DNA of 64,000 nt from Harpalus rubripes (Eukaryota; Arthropoda; Insecta; Coleoptera; Carabidae). The stretch covers positions 6,966,953 to 7,030,952 of the forward strand of contig OY720452.1 in assembly GCA_963082715.1 (NCBI GenBank), read 5' to 3'. The notes beneath the pieces are model-generated. The model saw only the letters and a program-made list of their open reading frames with translations, was not told the DNA's origin and searched no databases. Numbering within the stretch: the stretch's first letter is position 1; each line of letters starts with the position of its first letter. Shown here one piece after another: positions 31,766 through 43,064 of this stretch. The position numbers and the translations under genes were made by a program.

Positions 31766-32477
31766 TTGGAATAAATAAATAAGGCCTTGGTGATCCAGAA
31801 ATTTATTATTGACATCGGGACGTTTCGAAACCTTAGTGGTCCATCTTCAACATTAACAAAATTTGTAAAAGTATAATGAAAGTAGACAATGTACAAGACA
31901 TCTTGTCAAACAATACTTGTCTTGCAAGCTCATCCATAAGTTTAATATGGAAATTTGACAAGTTGCATTGCACTCTATAAATTTAATTTTATATGTATTG
32001 TTTGACAAGATGTCTTGTACATTGTCTACTTTCGTTATACTCTTACAAATTTTGTTACTTGAAGATGGACTATAGGGCGCGAGCATACACGTGACTCGAG
32101 CGACCTTGAAGTGCTTGGCATTAGCTGATTTGTGTGCACGTGTCACTTTGACAAAAACAATGTCAATTTAACGAAACCAATGTTTTGACTTATTTTGATT
32201 TTGAACTGTTATTAATATTTTACAATTTTCGGGCAGTAAAACACATGAATTTAAAAATAGTAACATTTTAACAGCTTAAAATTAAAATAAGTCAAAATAT
32301 TGGTCCTGTCAAAGTGACATTGTTCTTTTCAAAATGACACGCGCACACAAATCAGCTAATTCTAAACACGTCAAGGTTGCTCGAGTCACGTGCCTGCTCG
32401 CGCCCTATTAAGGTCTGAAACGTCCCGATGTCAATAATAAATTTCTGGATCACCAAGGCCTTATTCATTTATTCCAA
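31766..32477. mobile_element. Palindromic element C with hammerhead-like arms
   Basis: Both arms carry TTGGAATAAAT(A/G)AATAAGGCC, GGTGATCCAGAAATTTATTA, TGACATCGGGACGTTTCGAAA and GACAAGATGTCTTGTACATT. The right arm is split by element B (32071-32410). Confidence 0.85.
32071..32410. mobile_element. MITE family B copy 1, TATAGGGCGCGAGCA ends
   Basis: Inverted ends TAGGGCGCGAGCA(T/G)(A/G)CACGTGACTCGAGC of about 50 bp, then CAAATCAGCT(G/A)A and GTCACTTTGACA blocks. Flanked by TA. Second copy 47111-47453. Confidence 0.9.
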
Positions 32478-33097
32478 AATTTATTTAAGAAATATTTTAT
32501 TTATACAACATAATTATGTATAAAATAATAGCACAAATAAATATCTAATGTAACTCTCTATAAAATTTTGCACTCTTGTAAAATTTCTATATGCATCGCG
32601 GGCTCCTATTTCCGGAAACTTTTGATATTTTAATCAGCGCAGTTTTCTATACAGGATTCCGTAAAAAGCTGTTGTTGTAGCGTTATAGTTTTCGGGATGT
32701 TGGGGGTATTTTTTCAATAAATTTCCTGGACTGCCATTACTTCTTCCGTATTTAATTTTGACACTTCATCGTTTTTAATTGATATAAACGCCAACAAATT
32801 TAAACATTCTTCTTTTCATAGTAGAATGCAAATAAGATTTAATTACTAGTTTAAGTTTATTGAAATTTGTTTCATTACTAGAAACTGTTCTGGAATAATT
32901 GTAAGATTATGTTTAAAGCAACTCACAAATTCGCCCTTTGGTTCGAGAATCTTTACATAAACTACACTCAAAGACGAATCAGTATACCTACTATAATTAT
33001 GAATAATTTTTAAATAAAAAAAAAATCTCGAGTCCGCCCTAAACCAAATTTCGCCCTAGGCGGTCGCCTGGCTTGCCTGTAGCTTGGGCCGACCCTG

Positions 33098-33383
33098 AAA
33101 ATACTCCTTGCTTGCAAACGTTTCGGTTTTTATTAAACCATCCTCTGCTGGAGGAAGAAACAAAAAAAATATACATTACTTACCACCAGATTATTACAAA
33201 AATTCTTTAAATGAATTTACACATGTGACAATGTTATTTGAAACAAGTTTTCATTGTTCATTCTGCCACAATGTAATGAACAATGAAAACTTTACTTTGT
33301 TTTTATTTTTGTAACATCTTGTTTCTTCCTCCAGAATTGAGTATAGTTTAATAAAAACAAGAACGTTTGCAAAGGAGTATATT
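33098..33383. mobile_element. MITE, AATACTCCTT ends
   Basis: AATACTCCTTGCTTGCAAACGTT pairs with AACGTTTGCAAAGGAGTATATT; CTGGAGGAAGAAACAA and TTGTTTCTTCCTCCAG also pair inside. Confidence 0.83.
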
Positions 33384-33439
33384 AATTTACTTTCCTTCAT
33401 TTTTATCAATCATCCGTCGATATTCTTCAGCTTAGAGCT

Positions 33440-34790
33440 AAGTTATATAATTACATATGTCAACTTTTCAGCGAAATTTTTCATTAAAAACTGTCAGTTT
33501 AGTTACCCAGATAAAACTATCAGAGATGAAAATACCGGCCAGTCACAAATTTGTAGGTTAAGTATGGAAAAAGTGTGAATATTTATATGATTCTTTAATG
33601 TTATACACAGTTTGCAATTAAAGTATTTACATTAACAGACAGATCGCACTAATCAAGTGGGCAGGCTTTAAAATACGAATTATAATAAATAACAAATCAT
33701 AATTGATATAAATAATCTAGATTAACATGATATCGATTTAATTTGCACCTCGTCACTGAACCGGGAAACAGTACAGTACAATACAAGAAGCGACTCGAGG
33801 CAGGTGCAATCACGTTCAACGTTTACTTTATTTTAGTTTAGGGTGCGTGAAGAGAAACAGAAACATAGCAAGGTACAAAACTAGAGAACTCGGCTTCGAT
33901 TCCGAAAAGGGCAGATCTGTTTCACAGACTGCAGCCGATGTGATATGTATCTATCACCGTAACACTTATACCATGTATTGCACACCACTCAAAATTAGAC
34001 ACCTTTGGATTCTCATCAGCAAATTATCAAACAAGTCTAAACGTTCAATAATATTTTGCAATAATTTGTTCAAAATGTTTAAAAGATTTTGAGTAACAAA
34101 CAATCAATTGTTTAAAAACAAAAATTGTGCATTATTTGAGCGTCTGGATTACTTTAAAATTAGAATGTAACCAATTTTTTTTATACAATTTGAAAAAAAA
34201 AAAAACTTCTGTGACGTCACGACTGCCAAGTAATACACCTCGCATAAGTGACGTCACAGAATTTATAAGACCGATTTTCTCGAATATTAATATTTAACAA
34301 ATTAAAAAAAAAACAGGTTTGATATTTTTAATTCTATATTAATATTGTCTTTAAATTTGACAATAACTATGCAAGATTTACTTGTAACAGATCTCGACCA
34401 CAAAATATTTAGTACCTTAAACTTTAAACATGTGCTCTAAAGTATTTTTTTAAATATATTTATAGCATTTCTCTTTCAATGATTCGTAATATTATTCTTA
34501 TTAATAAATTGTAATACACAATATCATAAATTATTGCCTCGTCTATAGGAATATTTTATTAAAACTGGTGCAGCTAAGTCGGTTTGACTTAAGGAATTGA
34601 TTGGTGGTAAATTTAAAACTATATAATTATTTAAGGGATGTAATTACTATTCGAAACTACCTACTTATTACGCTATACTTCAAGAGATTTTGTATGGTAG
34701 TATTTACTTTTAATCAGGGTTTTATCATTTATTTCAATTGTTTCTTTAAACATAACAATGTATTTTTAAATAGTAGCCATGGTAAATAGT
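33440..34790. other. Intergenic, nothing recognised
   Basis: The 81-codon frame at 33847-34092 (MKRNRNIARYKTRELGFDSE start) has no motif, no clear promoter or poly(A) pairing and is not called. 34205-34262 has two TGACGTCAC sites in inverted order. Confidence 0.45.
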
Positions 34791-34794
34791 TAAA

Positions 34795-35825
34795 ATGGCT
34801 AAAATATTAGCTGTATGTACATAACTGAGTCGAGCTGAAGTGAGTTTGTTGTGATGTGTGCAAAAAGAACAAGTTTAATTCAATTTTATCATTTCCTTCT
34901 TTACCTATAGTATTTGGTGTAACAGTTGTCAAATTGATTGACTTATTTTCTGATTTATGATACTGTTTATAAATGAAAAATAGATAATGTTGAAAATATA
35001 TTACTTGTAAGTATATCTGTGTATGTGAATATAAATTTTAGTCGCGTTCTTTTTATCATTTGCCTGACATGAACTGAATTGAGATCAAGTGAGATTTTTA
35101 TGAAGTAAAAAGAACGATAAGACACATTTTGTTGGTAAGTTTTCAACGGTCAACCATGAGTGGACATTATTTGGGCTTCTGTTATTCTGTCGATTACATA
35201 ATAACATGCAGTGCGAAACATTCTAAAATGTTGTTTAAATTGTACTATATAACTCCTACATAATTTTCAATTGTATGAAGTTTACGTCTCTTTGCTGTAT
35301 TATTTTCCACGGAATTGTCTGCATATTTATTCTTCAAATAATAATATTTATTAAAGGAATAAACAAATAATCTTTACAATAACCAAACTATTTGCATGTG
35401 ACAGCCCGTGACAGCAAAACATTCTTCCCCACCATTCATCTAAGATTAAAAACTCAACAAGCACAACCTTCAGAGGTGACTAAGAATCGGGAAGAGGGGA
35501 GAAACTCTTCTCACTTTATCTCACCCCCATTAGGATAAAAAGAACGGTCAACATTAGTGAGGTAACTGAGGTGAGCTGAGACCAGTTCGTCGATCTCATG
35601 TAAAAAGTGGTAAAAAGAACGTGACTTTTGTTGTATTATATAACCTTAAAATGCAAACTGAGTGTTTTAAATCATTTTGATTTTGGTAAACTGGTAGTGT
35701 AGTATCGGAAAGGGGGGAAGTGAGTTTACTCAGAACTCAGATCAGTTGTGTCAAAAAGAACAAGGATTTCTTGAGTTTATCTGAAGTGATTTGAGATGAG
35801 CTTAGAATTTGTCCAAAAAGAATAC
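34795..35825. repeat. Irregular repeat cluster with AAAAAGAAC motifs
   Basis: At least seven (T)AAAAAGAAC/T occurrences (near 34862, 35045 inverted, 35107, 35537, 35615, 35755, 35817), usually preceded by a TGAG(A)T/CTGAG-rich stretch (GAGCTGAAGTGAG, GAGGTGAGCTGAG, GATTTGAGATGAGC). Units are not regularly spaced. Not a known family to me. Confidence 0.5.
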
Positions 35826-36526
35826 AGCTATTATCAGTAAAAATGTTTAATAATAATACTTTTATTTTATTTATATGTAGTATCCACTGTTAATGTAGTG
35901 ACAGCGACCATTTATTTTTTTATTGTTACCCTGTATAATACGAATATTCATATATTTGTGTAATCACAAAAAATTTAAGATTTGTAATAAAGTTTATCAA
36001 ATAATAATTATCGAAATACTGTAAAACTCTTTCGAGATAAAACATTCTAAAATAGCCTCTTGAATATTTCAAATTATGTTATTTAAATCCTATGGATTTT
36101 TCAATTATAATTGTAGGACATATTTATTATATTTATGTAATTGTACTAAGTATGTTAATAGTTTGAAAATAAAGTCTATATAAATTTTACTTAAAGTTGC
36201 CACTGTTATTCTAACAAAATTCACAATTTTGAAAAATGACGCTAAGCTTGCAACAGGTGGTTTTTAATTTAAAAAGTATGCACTTATGACAACTTACAAT
36301 AATATATTTTTGCCCGAAAAAATTAAGCATAAGAAAAAAATTAATTGGAAAATGTGAGGTGATCACATTGACGTATAATTTAAATATTAATAGAAAAATA
36401 ATTTTGAGCAATTATTATGAAAACTAAAAAATATTACGCAATCCTGTTACATAATTTTCTTGAACTAATTCAAACTATAAAAATATAGTTTAATTATTAC
36501 TATATACAATTTTTAAGCGAATTAAG

Positions 36527-36700
36527 GCCAACGCGCACCTCAGCGTCCGAAGCGAAGCGCGGCAAAGAGAAGATTTTTCATTCAATGTATTATTATTTGG
36601 AGCAGCGAAGAGCAGAGCAACGAGGCGACTATTCACATAAGAATACATTGAATGAAAAACTTCTCTTCGCTTCGCGTCGCCCAAGTGCGTGGCGGCCTTT
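36527..36700. mobile_element. GC-rich MITE, AAGGCC ends
   Basis: AAGGCCAACGCGCAC pairs with GTGCGTGGCGGCCTT; inside, GAAGCGAAGCGC and CATTCAATGTATT pair. A frame at 36490-36684 is only this element. Confidence 0.82.
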
Positions 36701-36704
36701 ATTA

Positions 36705-38690
36705 TGACCCAAAAGAATCATTCAATCTGACTAATACGTAATTTTCAAGGTACTAATTTTATATTTTCGCTTTCTGGTGAGAATCCAACGTATCTAAAAA
36801 TGCACACACAAACTAAACCGAATGAAAAGCACTCATCGCAGTAGAAACCATCCTTTATCGCATCTCACACTAATCTATGTCTACAGGACTAGGATGTGTC
36901 ATATTGTCCGTTAGAGTGTCACAGTGCTCTCTTAAATCTAAATCAAACACTAAAAACACGTTGAGCAGCACAAGGGTCTACGTCTCAAAAGTTTACGTAT
37001 AAAATTTATGTAAATAACAGCACTTGCTATCAAATCCTTGGTTGAAATGAGCTACGAAAAAGGATGGCTTCTTAGAATACGTTAAGTATATCAGTGTCTC
37101 TAATATTGTATTTATTTCAAAAATGTTTCATATTTTCTCTAGCACATTTTTTTAAAATTACAGCCTACCTTTTAAAGGATTGCCGAAAAATTCGCACAAC
37201 TAAACAACATCGTACGGAATATCTGCAACAACTGGCTGTAATTCAATTAAATTTGAAAGCTTTTAATTTAATTATTTATAATTTTTGATTTAATGAATTG
37301 TGTAATATGGATGGAGACACTGATAATGATTACGTTTATGTTGCGATCACCGACGCTGAAGAAAGAAGAGAATAATTACTTACTATATGTAATTATTTAT
37401 TATCCTACATTCAGAATAAAATTCTTGCAAAAATAATACGCTATTTATTTTGGTTTTTACGCTATACAATCTCAACATAAACGTACTCAACTACTTCAAT
37501 CTGCTATAAAAATTCATTGTAAAAATAACAAAATGGCTAAATATTCGCCGGCGGAATGGGCTAGAGTAGTGTGACGTCAGAGTATAGCGCGAAATATGAA
37601 ACATTGTCCTAAGCAAACCGATACGCTGATACTTTCAAAGTAGACTCTATTGACAGAACACATAAGGGTCAGAATTTAAAGGCTTATAATTTGATGCTGA
37701 TATTATTTTTATGGAAAAGTTATCTTTGATATATTAATAACATTAAATTGTAAACATTTTTCTATTACTTAATAATACAATATATTCACATTAATAAATA
37801 ACAAAGGTTTTAATTCAAATTGAAATCAACTCTGCACATTCTGAACTACAGAGGAACAGGTTTGCGCAGTTTCAAGCATATCCGGGAGTTTACTGACATA
37901 CCGACTGAGATTTTGTTTGTTAGTGTTTTTGAGCATTTTCAAATCAGTTCTTTTCAGAACTTTAAATTTCTGCTTTTTAAATTTAAGGTACGTAAATAAC
38001 TCTGTCTCCACATTAATACATTAATAATTTGTCGTGTTCTAAGGGTTCTGTAACCTAAAAATGGTTCGTTGTCTTTCAAACGGGCTCTTCCGGCCGCTCC
38101 ACGCTATGTTTCACGAACATCTTCGAGATTGCACGAACATGTAATTCCATGCAAAGTTTTATAAAACTTAAACAGAATAATTGTTATTACAAATTAGGGT
38201 AATATGTTTTGTTTAATTAAATGGGTAATATTCAAACTTATCTGAATAATAGCTTTAATAGTTAACTTTTCTTAATTAAGATATTGGCGACGAAATGAAC
38301 TGTTTAAAATTATAGTCCTTATTTGCTGTGGCAATACGGTTAACTTTGAAAGATGTGTTTACCGGTAGGACAGTAGTTTAAATGAAGCGCGCCGCATATG
38401 ACGTAATTACTGAACTACCCTATTATAATATACAAACCAAGAATTCTGCCACCCAGCGGAATTTTCGCGATTTAACAAGATATTCATGCGCGACGAAATT
38501 CGTACATTTTTTTTTATTCCACATAACCCATTTAATGGGCTATTTCAGTGTGCGTAAATTTCGATTTTTGTAAGTTTATATAAATCCACAAGTTTTCGGC
38601 AGCCGCAATCGTTAATTTCGCCGCTCCCGCTTAATATACGGCAGAATAATCTCCGAACACCAGAAAACATCGACGTAGGGAAATCGGGCA
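36705..38690. other. Intergenic, nothing recognised
   Basis: One short plus-strand frame at 37309-37374 (MDGDTDNDYVYVAITDAEER then RE and stop) is acidic and has no family I know. No other signal. Confidence 0.45.
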
Positions 38691-38698
38691 TTACCATT

Positions 38699-39298
38699 AA
38701 TGGGGGAGTTTTCGAATATTTTATGTTAAACTATTTTTAAATTTAAAGCGTATTTACTTTTATATTTTGTAAAATTTAAAAAAAACCGGAGAAAAACAAT
38801 GTTAAACTTTTGAAATATTTTCTTCCCGCTATTACGGCGTACATAACATCAACTATATGCGAATTAGGTCTCGACATACGTGCCCAAAAGAAAGAGACCG
38901 AAGCAATACACGGCCACTTGTTTATCTTTACATTTAACTATTGACAATTTAATTTCTGCACCTATCGTATTTTCTAGGTTTTACATTTACATATTTAAAA
39001 TCAAATAATTTATTTTTTTGCGATTTGACATTGAATTTGACGTTTTAATATCAAATATAGAAGACATACGTCCATGTTTTCATTCTAAACTAGCGCTTGT
39101 AGCAGACAATACGGCGAACCAAAAATGCTACATACGTCATCGTATTGCGGGCGGTTTAATTAACGATAAATTTAATATCGTTTGTATAAAAAAATACGCT
39201 AAATTTTATTACTTTTATTGCATAAATCGTAATATTGCATGTATAATATTGCAGTAATGTGGAAACATCATTATATTTCAACATGACTAAACTCCCCC
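38699..39298. mobile_element. Element with ATGGGGGAGTTT ends
   Basis: Both ends carry ATGGGGGAGTTT (left) and AAACTCCCCCAT (right). The right end abuts a transposase relic, suggesting insertion into it. Confidence 0.55.
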
Positions 39299-39339
39299 AT
39301 TCTGACGGTATGTGAGCCTGTTCCAGAACATTTATGCCT

Positions 39340-39650
39340 CAGTTCTTGAAGAACTTGGTCTGGATAATGTCTGGTTTCAGTAGGTTGGGGCACGGCCCAC
39401 ACAACATCAATGCAGGTTTCAAGAAAATGTTTTTCGGGTGCTTGATTTCCTTCCCTGACGCGATATTCCCTGGCCCGCGCGCTCGCCAGATTTAACACGC
39501 GACTTTTTTGTGGGTAATCTCAAAGCTGAGGAACCTATAAAAAACCCTAAAACAAAGTAATCCGCACAGAAATCCGCCGTATACTCCAAGAAATACTCGA
39601 AAGAGTTATGCGAAACCTCAAGTCGCTTGCAACAGTGTTTTAACAATCTA
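39340..39650 (+). pseudogene. mariner/DUF4817-type transposase relic (DDE part)
   Basis: In broken plus-strand frames the region codes LDNVWFQ, stop, VGARPTQH, then RDIPWPARSPDLTRDFF, then EIRRILQEILERVMRNL. This is the QQDGA-AHT, WPARSPDL-CDFFLWG and ERVMRN order of the same transposase family as at 41361. Several stops. Confidence 0.75.
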
Positions 39651-40215
39651 ACACCACCAGGATGTAGATATATTTTTTTATTTCGAATATTTATTTTTTA
39701 ATTCACCTTCAAAATTAGGGGAGAGGTTGTTCTGCCGTAATTTGTATTTGTAATTACAATCGTAAAATTTTGGCCGGCCGACGGAATTCTGAGTTTGTGT
39801 AATAATACCGCCGCAAACATTTAGCCACTTCCTAAAAATAAACAAAAAGAAAAAAGTGGGAATATTTTATAGACATATAAATAATAAAAGAATCTAATAT
39901 GATCACAAGAAATAAAATATAAATAAGTTTATATTGTTGCATGATTTGAAGTTGTGCCAATTCTAAATACGTGAGAAAATAACAATCAATGAATACGTTC
40001 GTTACAAGTTTAAAAGACTCGAACTCGACTTCGCAGTTCTGCCCTGTCAATCATCTCATCACTACGAGCCCAAACCCATAATATTCGGCCGGTTTACATT
40101 TTCAAAAAATTATAAAACCTATGCAAATAACGAGAAATTTCAACAAATTTCCTTCGGCTAGTTTAAAATATACATTTTAAACTTACAAAAACTGAATATG
40201 TTATTCAAGTATTTA

Positions 40216-40690
40216 TTATTAACACCAACGACCAAATATAACTAGACAAACCATTCCCCATCCCTCCTCACTGAATGTTTTGATTTCGGCTGGCCACACA
40301 GAGAAACTAGAGATAGAGATATGTCTTGTCTAGTTCGAGTATTTCTCACGAGAGGCCACTAGGAAGCATGTGTATTTTGTCTTTGTTTTGTAGTTGTAGT
40401 GGTTTTGTGAGTGACACGTTGGTTTTTCTTTAATATTAAACCTTATAAATTATTTAATGTTAACCTTAAATGTTAACCACGAAATTTTAACTAAGAACAC
40501 TTGCGCCTCTAGTAAGCAACGTTCAAACTAGACACTGATAATCTACATGGCCTCAGTGGGGATCTCTAGTGAGTAATTCTCGGACTAGACAAGACATAAC
40601 TCTATCTCTAGTTTCTCTGACTGGCCAGCCGAAATCAAAACAAACCAAATGAAGTTTTGTCTAGTTATATTTGGTCGTTGATTAACACCA
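40216..40690. mobile_element. Fold-back MITE, AACGACCAAATATAACTAG ends
   Basis: Long arms: ACGACCAAATATAACTAGAC, TTTTGATTTCGGCTGGCCA, and GAAACTAGAGATAGAG appear in inverse on both sides. Relative of the decayed element at 9065-11806. Confidence 0.87.
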
Positions 40691-41241
40691 GCTTTAATTC
40701 TATTAGGCATTGTATTCTTGAGCCCTTCAAATTTTTCTGTGTATACGAAGTTGTTTTTTATTGTGCCAAAAGTAAAGGGTGTCGGTTGAACCATTATCAT
40801 CCGCCATTTGGCCCACAGTTTTTTAATGGCGCATTCGACTAGCTAGCATTTGTTTCTAGTGCGAACAACATTACACGGACTTCGGGCGATTCGAACTACG
40901 CCAGTGCATTGCACGGAACGAGTGCGCATTCACTCCGAAAATGCGAATTCGGAGCGTGCACGTTTGTCAGCCGAATGCAAAATTCGAGAGGCACTCGGGT
41001 CGTGAGAACCAGTCGGATGCAGATATTTGGACACACTAGAACAGTGCAGTTTGGTTTAGACGATCCTTAAAATGCTTTTTTAAGTTTTAAGTCTATGACT
41101 ACGTTTATCTCGACAATTCAAGCGGCTTCATATATGTTGACTTGAAATATCCTAGAGGTTTATTCCAGCGAATTGAAAATAGGATTGAGTTATTTTCAAT
41201 ATTCTTTACATTCGTATAGACTAAAAAAAGAAAGTTAAATA

Positions 41242-41976
41242 CAGAGTGCTGCAAAACCAATTGAGCAGTTTGGAGAGGCAGGTGTTCGGGTGGCGGCGGG
41301 AGTAGGCAGCTGTACTAGGTCTCCTTTTATTCTGTCGGCATCCCCATTTTAGTACCCAACATGGTTGGGACCGGAGTACATCGTGGCTTTGCCGTGCGTG
41401 CGTTTTATGAAAACAACCGATCTGTGATTGCGACGCAAAGAGCTTTTCGGCAAAATTTTCTGCAGCCCCGATTGGAAGTGGTTGTTGAAGAAGAGGGATT
41501 AGGGGACTTTTTGTTCCAACAGGATGGGACTACAGCTCACACAGCCCGAAATTCTCTAAACGCTTTAAGGGAAATGTTTCCTGGACGTCTAGTGTCTTTG
41601 AGAGGTGACGTGGGGTGGCCTGCGCGATCGCCCGATTTAAGCATATGCGACTTCTTTCTTTGGGGATATCTAAAGGAAAAAGTGTTTAAACGTCGCCCCA
41701 AAAACCTGCTAGAGCTGAGCTAAGGGAGCAGATTGTTGAAGAAGTAAACGCGATACCCCGCGAAATGTGTCAACGGGCTGTTCAAAACTTCAGAAATCGG
41801 CTCTAGCAATGTATTGCAGCTAACGGTCGCCATCTTAAAGATATTATTTTTAAAAATTAATGAATATAAAATGGTAAGTCCTACTGATTTCAAAAATAAA
41901 AACATTTTTTTTATATATACCCTGGTTTCTTTTTTATAACTCTTCAAAAATGCTCATTTGGTTCTGCCGCACCCTG
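41242..41976 (+). mobile_element. Internally deleted mariner-type element with TA duplication
   Basis: Inverted ends CAGAGTGCTGCAAAACCAA and CAGGGTGCGGCAGAACCAA (inverse) continue as (T/A)TGAGCA for about 28 bp. Each side is flanked by TA (41240-41241, 41977-41978). 735 bp, so non-autonomous. Confidence 0.9.
41361..41723 (+). pseudogene. Truncated DUF4817/DDE transposase
   Basis: 120 codons: helix-turn-helix start (RAFYENNRSVIATQRAFR) fused by an internal deletion to the end of the DDE domain (QQDGTTAHTARNSL, WPARSPDLSICDFFLWGYLK). The first catalytic Asp region is lost. After 41715 the C-terminal QIVEEVNAIPREMCQRAVQN lies in another frame and meets a stop. It cannot encode an active enzyme. 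Confidence 0.85.
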
Positions 41977-42545
41977 TACTACATTATGCAGACGGACAGA
42001 AAGAGGTATATGAGCTAATTTCATGCTGGATGTGTAACCTGAAAATCTAAAAATTATCTTGTTGTTATTTGTCTTCTCTTTCAAAAACAATAAAAAAATA
42101 TTTGTTTCTTCATCATTCCAAAATATTTAATTTTTGGGCAATTTTACTGGTTTAGGTCGCGACTTTTATAAAATGTAAACAACCACCAATGCTATGAATT
42201 TAGTAATACTGCAACATATTGCGGATGTGCGCATGCGTAGTTACATTATTTGAAGCTTCACTGTTTATTTCGACAGAAGTCAAGCCGCTTCAAAAGTCCA
42301 AGCCTGTTATTTTATAGGCTTAATTTGACATTTTCAAGCGGCTTGTATTATTAATCTCGATCGTTTATTTCGAAGATTGAAAAGGGATTTACTAAATTCA
42401 AGCGGCTTCAAACGTCGAGATATACGTAGTCTATATTTAAAGTTAACGCAGCCGAAAGAATTTTGTACAAGTTTCTAAGCAATTGTGTAGGTATTATAAT
42501 TTATTGAAAATGTAAACCGGCCGAAATAATATGAGTTTGGGCCCG

Positions 42546-42948
42546 CACATGTGTTCTCGAATCAACATTTCATAAGTTAAAAACATAATGTAAATAATAT
42601 TATCACTTTGTAACAATTACCTAAGGAAACACAAATATAACATATTCACAAGAAACACAATTCGCATCTACCAAGTCCGACTTGATCCATAAAAAATAAA
42701 TAAAGCCAAGCTTCGAGATAAAACCACAACGGAGTAGAATAGAATAGAATAAATAACACAGAGCTGATAGATGCGAACGCAGCAAATTTGTCAATAAAAA
42801 TATGATTTGACCGCATCGCGTGCATGTGGGTAGGATTGGATAGTATGTATGTACAAGGATTGTTGAGTTAAAGGGGGGGCTGTGTGTTGCTGCTGCTGCT
42901 GGCCAGGTAGAGAGCCGTGGAAGGCGCAAGCGCAGCACCCAAGCGCTG
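42546..42948 (-). other. trc: trc 3' UTR region
   Basis: Sequence after the stop carries (GCA)-type trinucleotides near 42893-42903 and no further coding. A clear poly(A) hexamer close to the stop was not found; the UTR may run into the repeat at 40066-42545. Confidence 0.5.
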
Positions 42949-43064
42949 CTATTTCTTGGTGGGCGTGCCGCGCTGGGTCAGGCCTTCGAATCGCTTGAAC
43001 GTGTAGTTGATGAACACCCAGTCTTTGTATATCACTTCGCCGTCCTGGGGCAGGGGTGCTGCCG
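42949..43064 (-). CDS. trc: trc last coding exon
   Basis: Codes PAAPLPQDGEVIYKDWVF, the hydrophobic motif and LTQRGTPTKK, stop TAG at 42949-42951. Acceptor AATTTCTAG. GC-rich relative to its surroundings, as is usual for coding exons here. Absent from simple long-frame lists because it is short. Confidence 0.93.

Larger units (their letters stand above)
31637..33097. mobile_element. hAT-like element, decayed
   Basis: Ends CAAGGCCGGCCC and GGGCCGACCCTG. The flanking octamers AATATACC and AAAATACT match at 6 of 8 positions, as expected for an old 8-bp duplication. Subterminal CGCCCCAGGCGAAA and TTTCGCCCTAGGCGG also pair. Confidence 0.65.
31153..33434. mobile_element. Outer fold-back element of a five-level nest
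   Basis: Ends TAAGCTG(G/A)AGAATATCGACGG and inverse, about 40 bp. Inside lie a CG-rich element (31205-31633), an hAT-like element (31637-33097), and a small MITE (33098-33383). Confidence 0.75.
41091..42433. mobile_element. Element with AGACTACGTATATCTCGAC ends
   Basis: Left GTCTATGACTACGTTTATCTCG and right CGAGATATACGTAGTCTAT are inverse copies; CAAGCGGCTT occurs repeatedly near both ends. Split by the mariner-type element at 41242-41976. Confidence 0.75.
40066..42545. mobile_element. Large element with GAGCCCAAAC / GTTTGGGCCC ends
   Basis: Ends GCCCAAAC(C/T)CATA-TATTCGGCCGG and TTTACATTTTC match in inverse at 40066-40115 and 42490-42545. It holds the MITE at 40216-40690 and the nested elements 41091-42433. 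Confidence 0.72.

Noticed and set aside
33847..34092. 81-codon plus-strand frame as a gene
   Set aside because: No domain, no promoter with matching poly(A) signal, ordinary AT-rich codon use.
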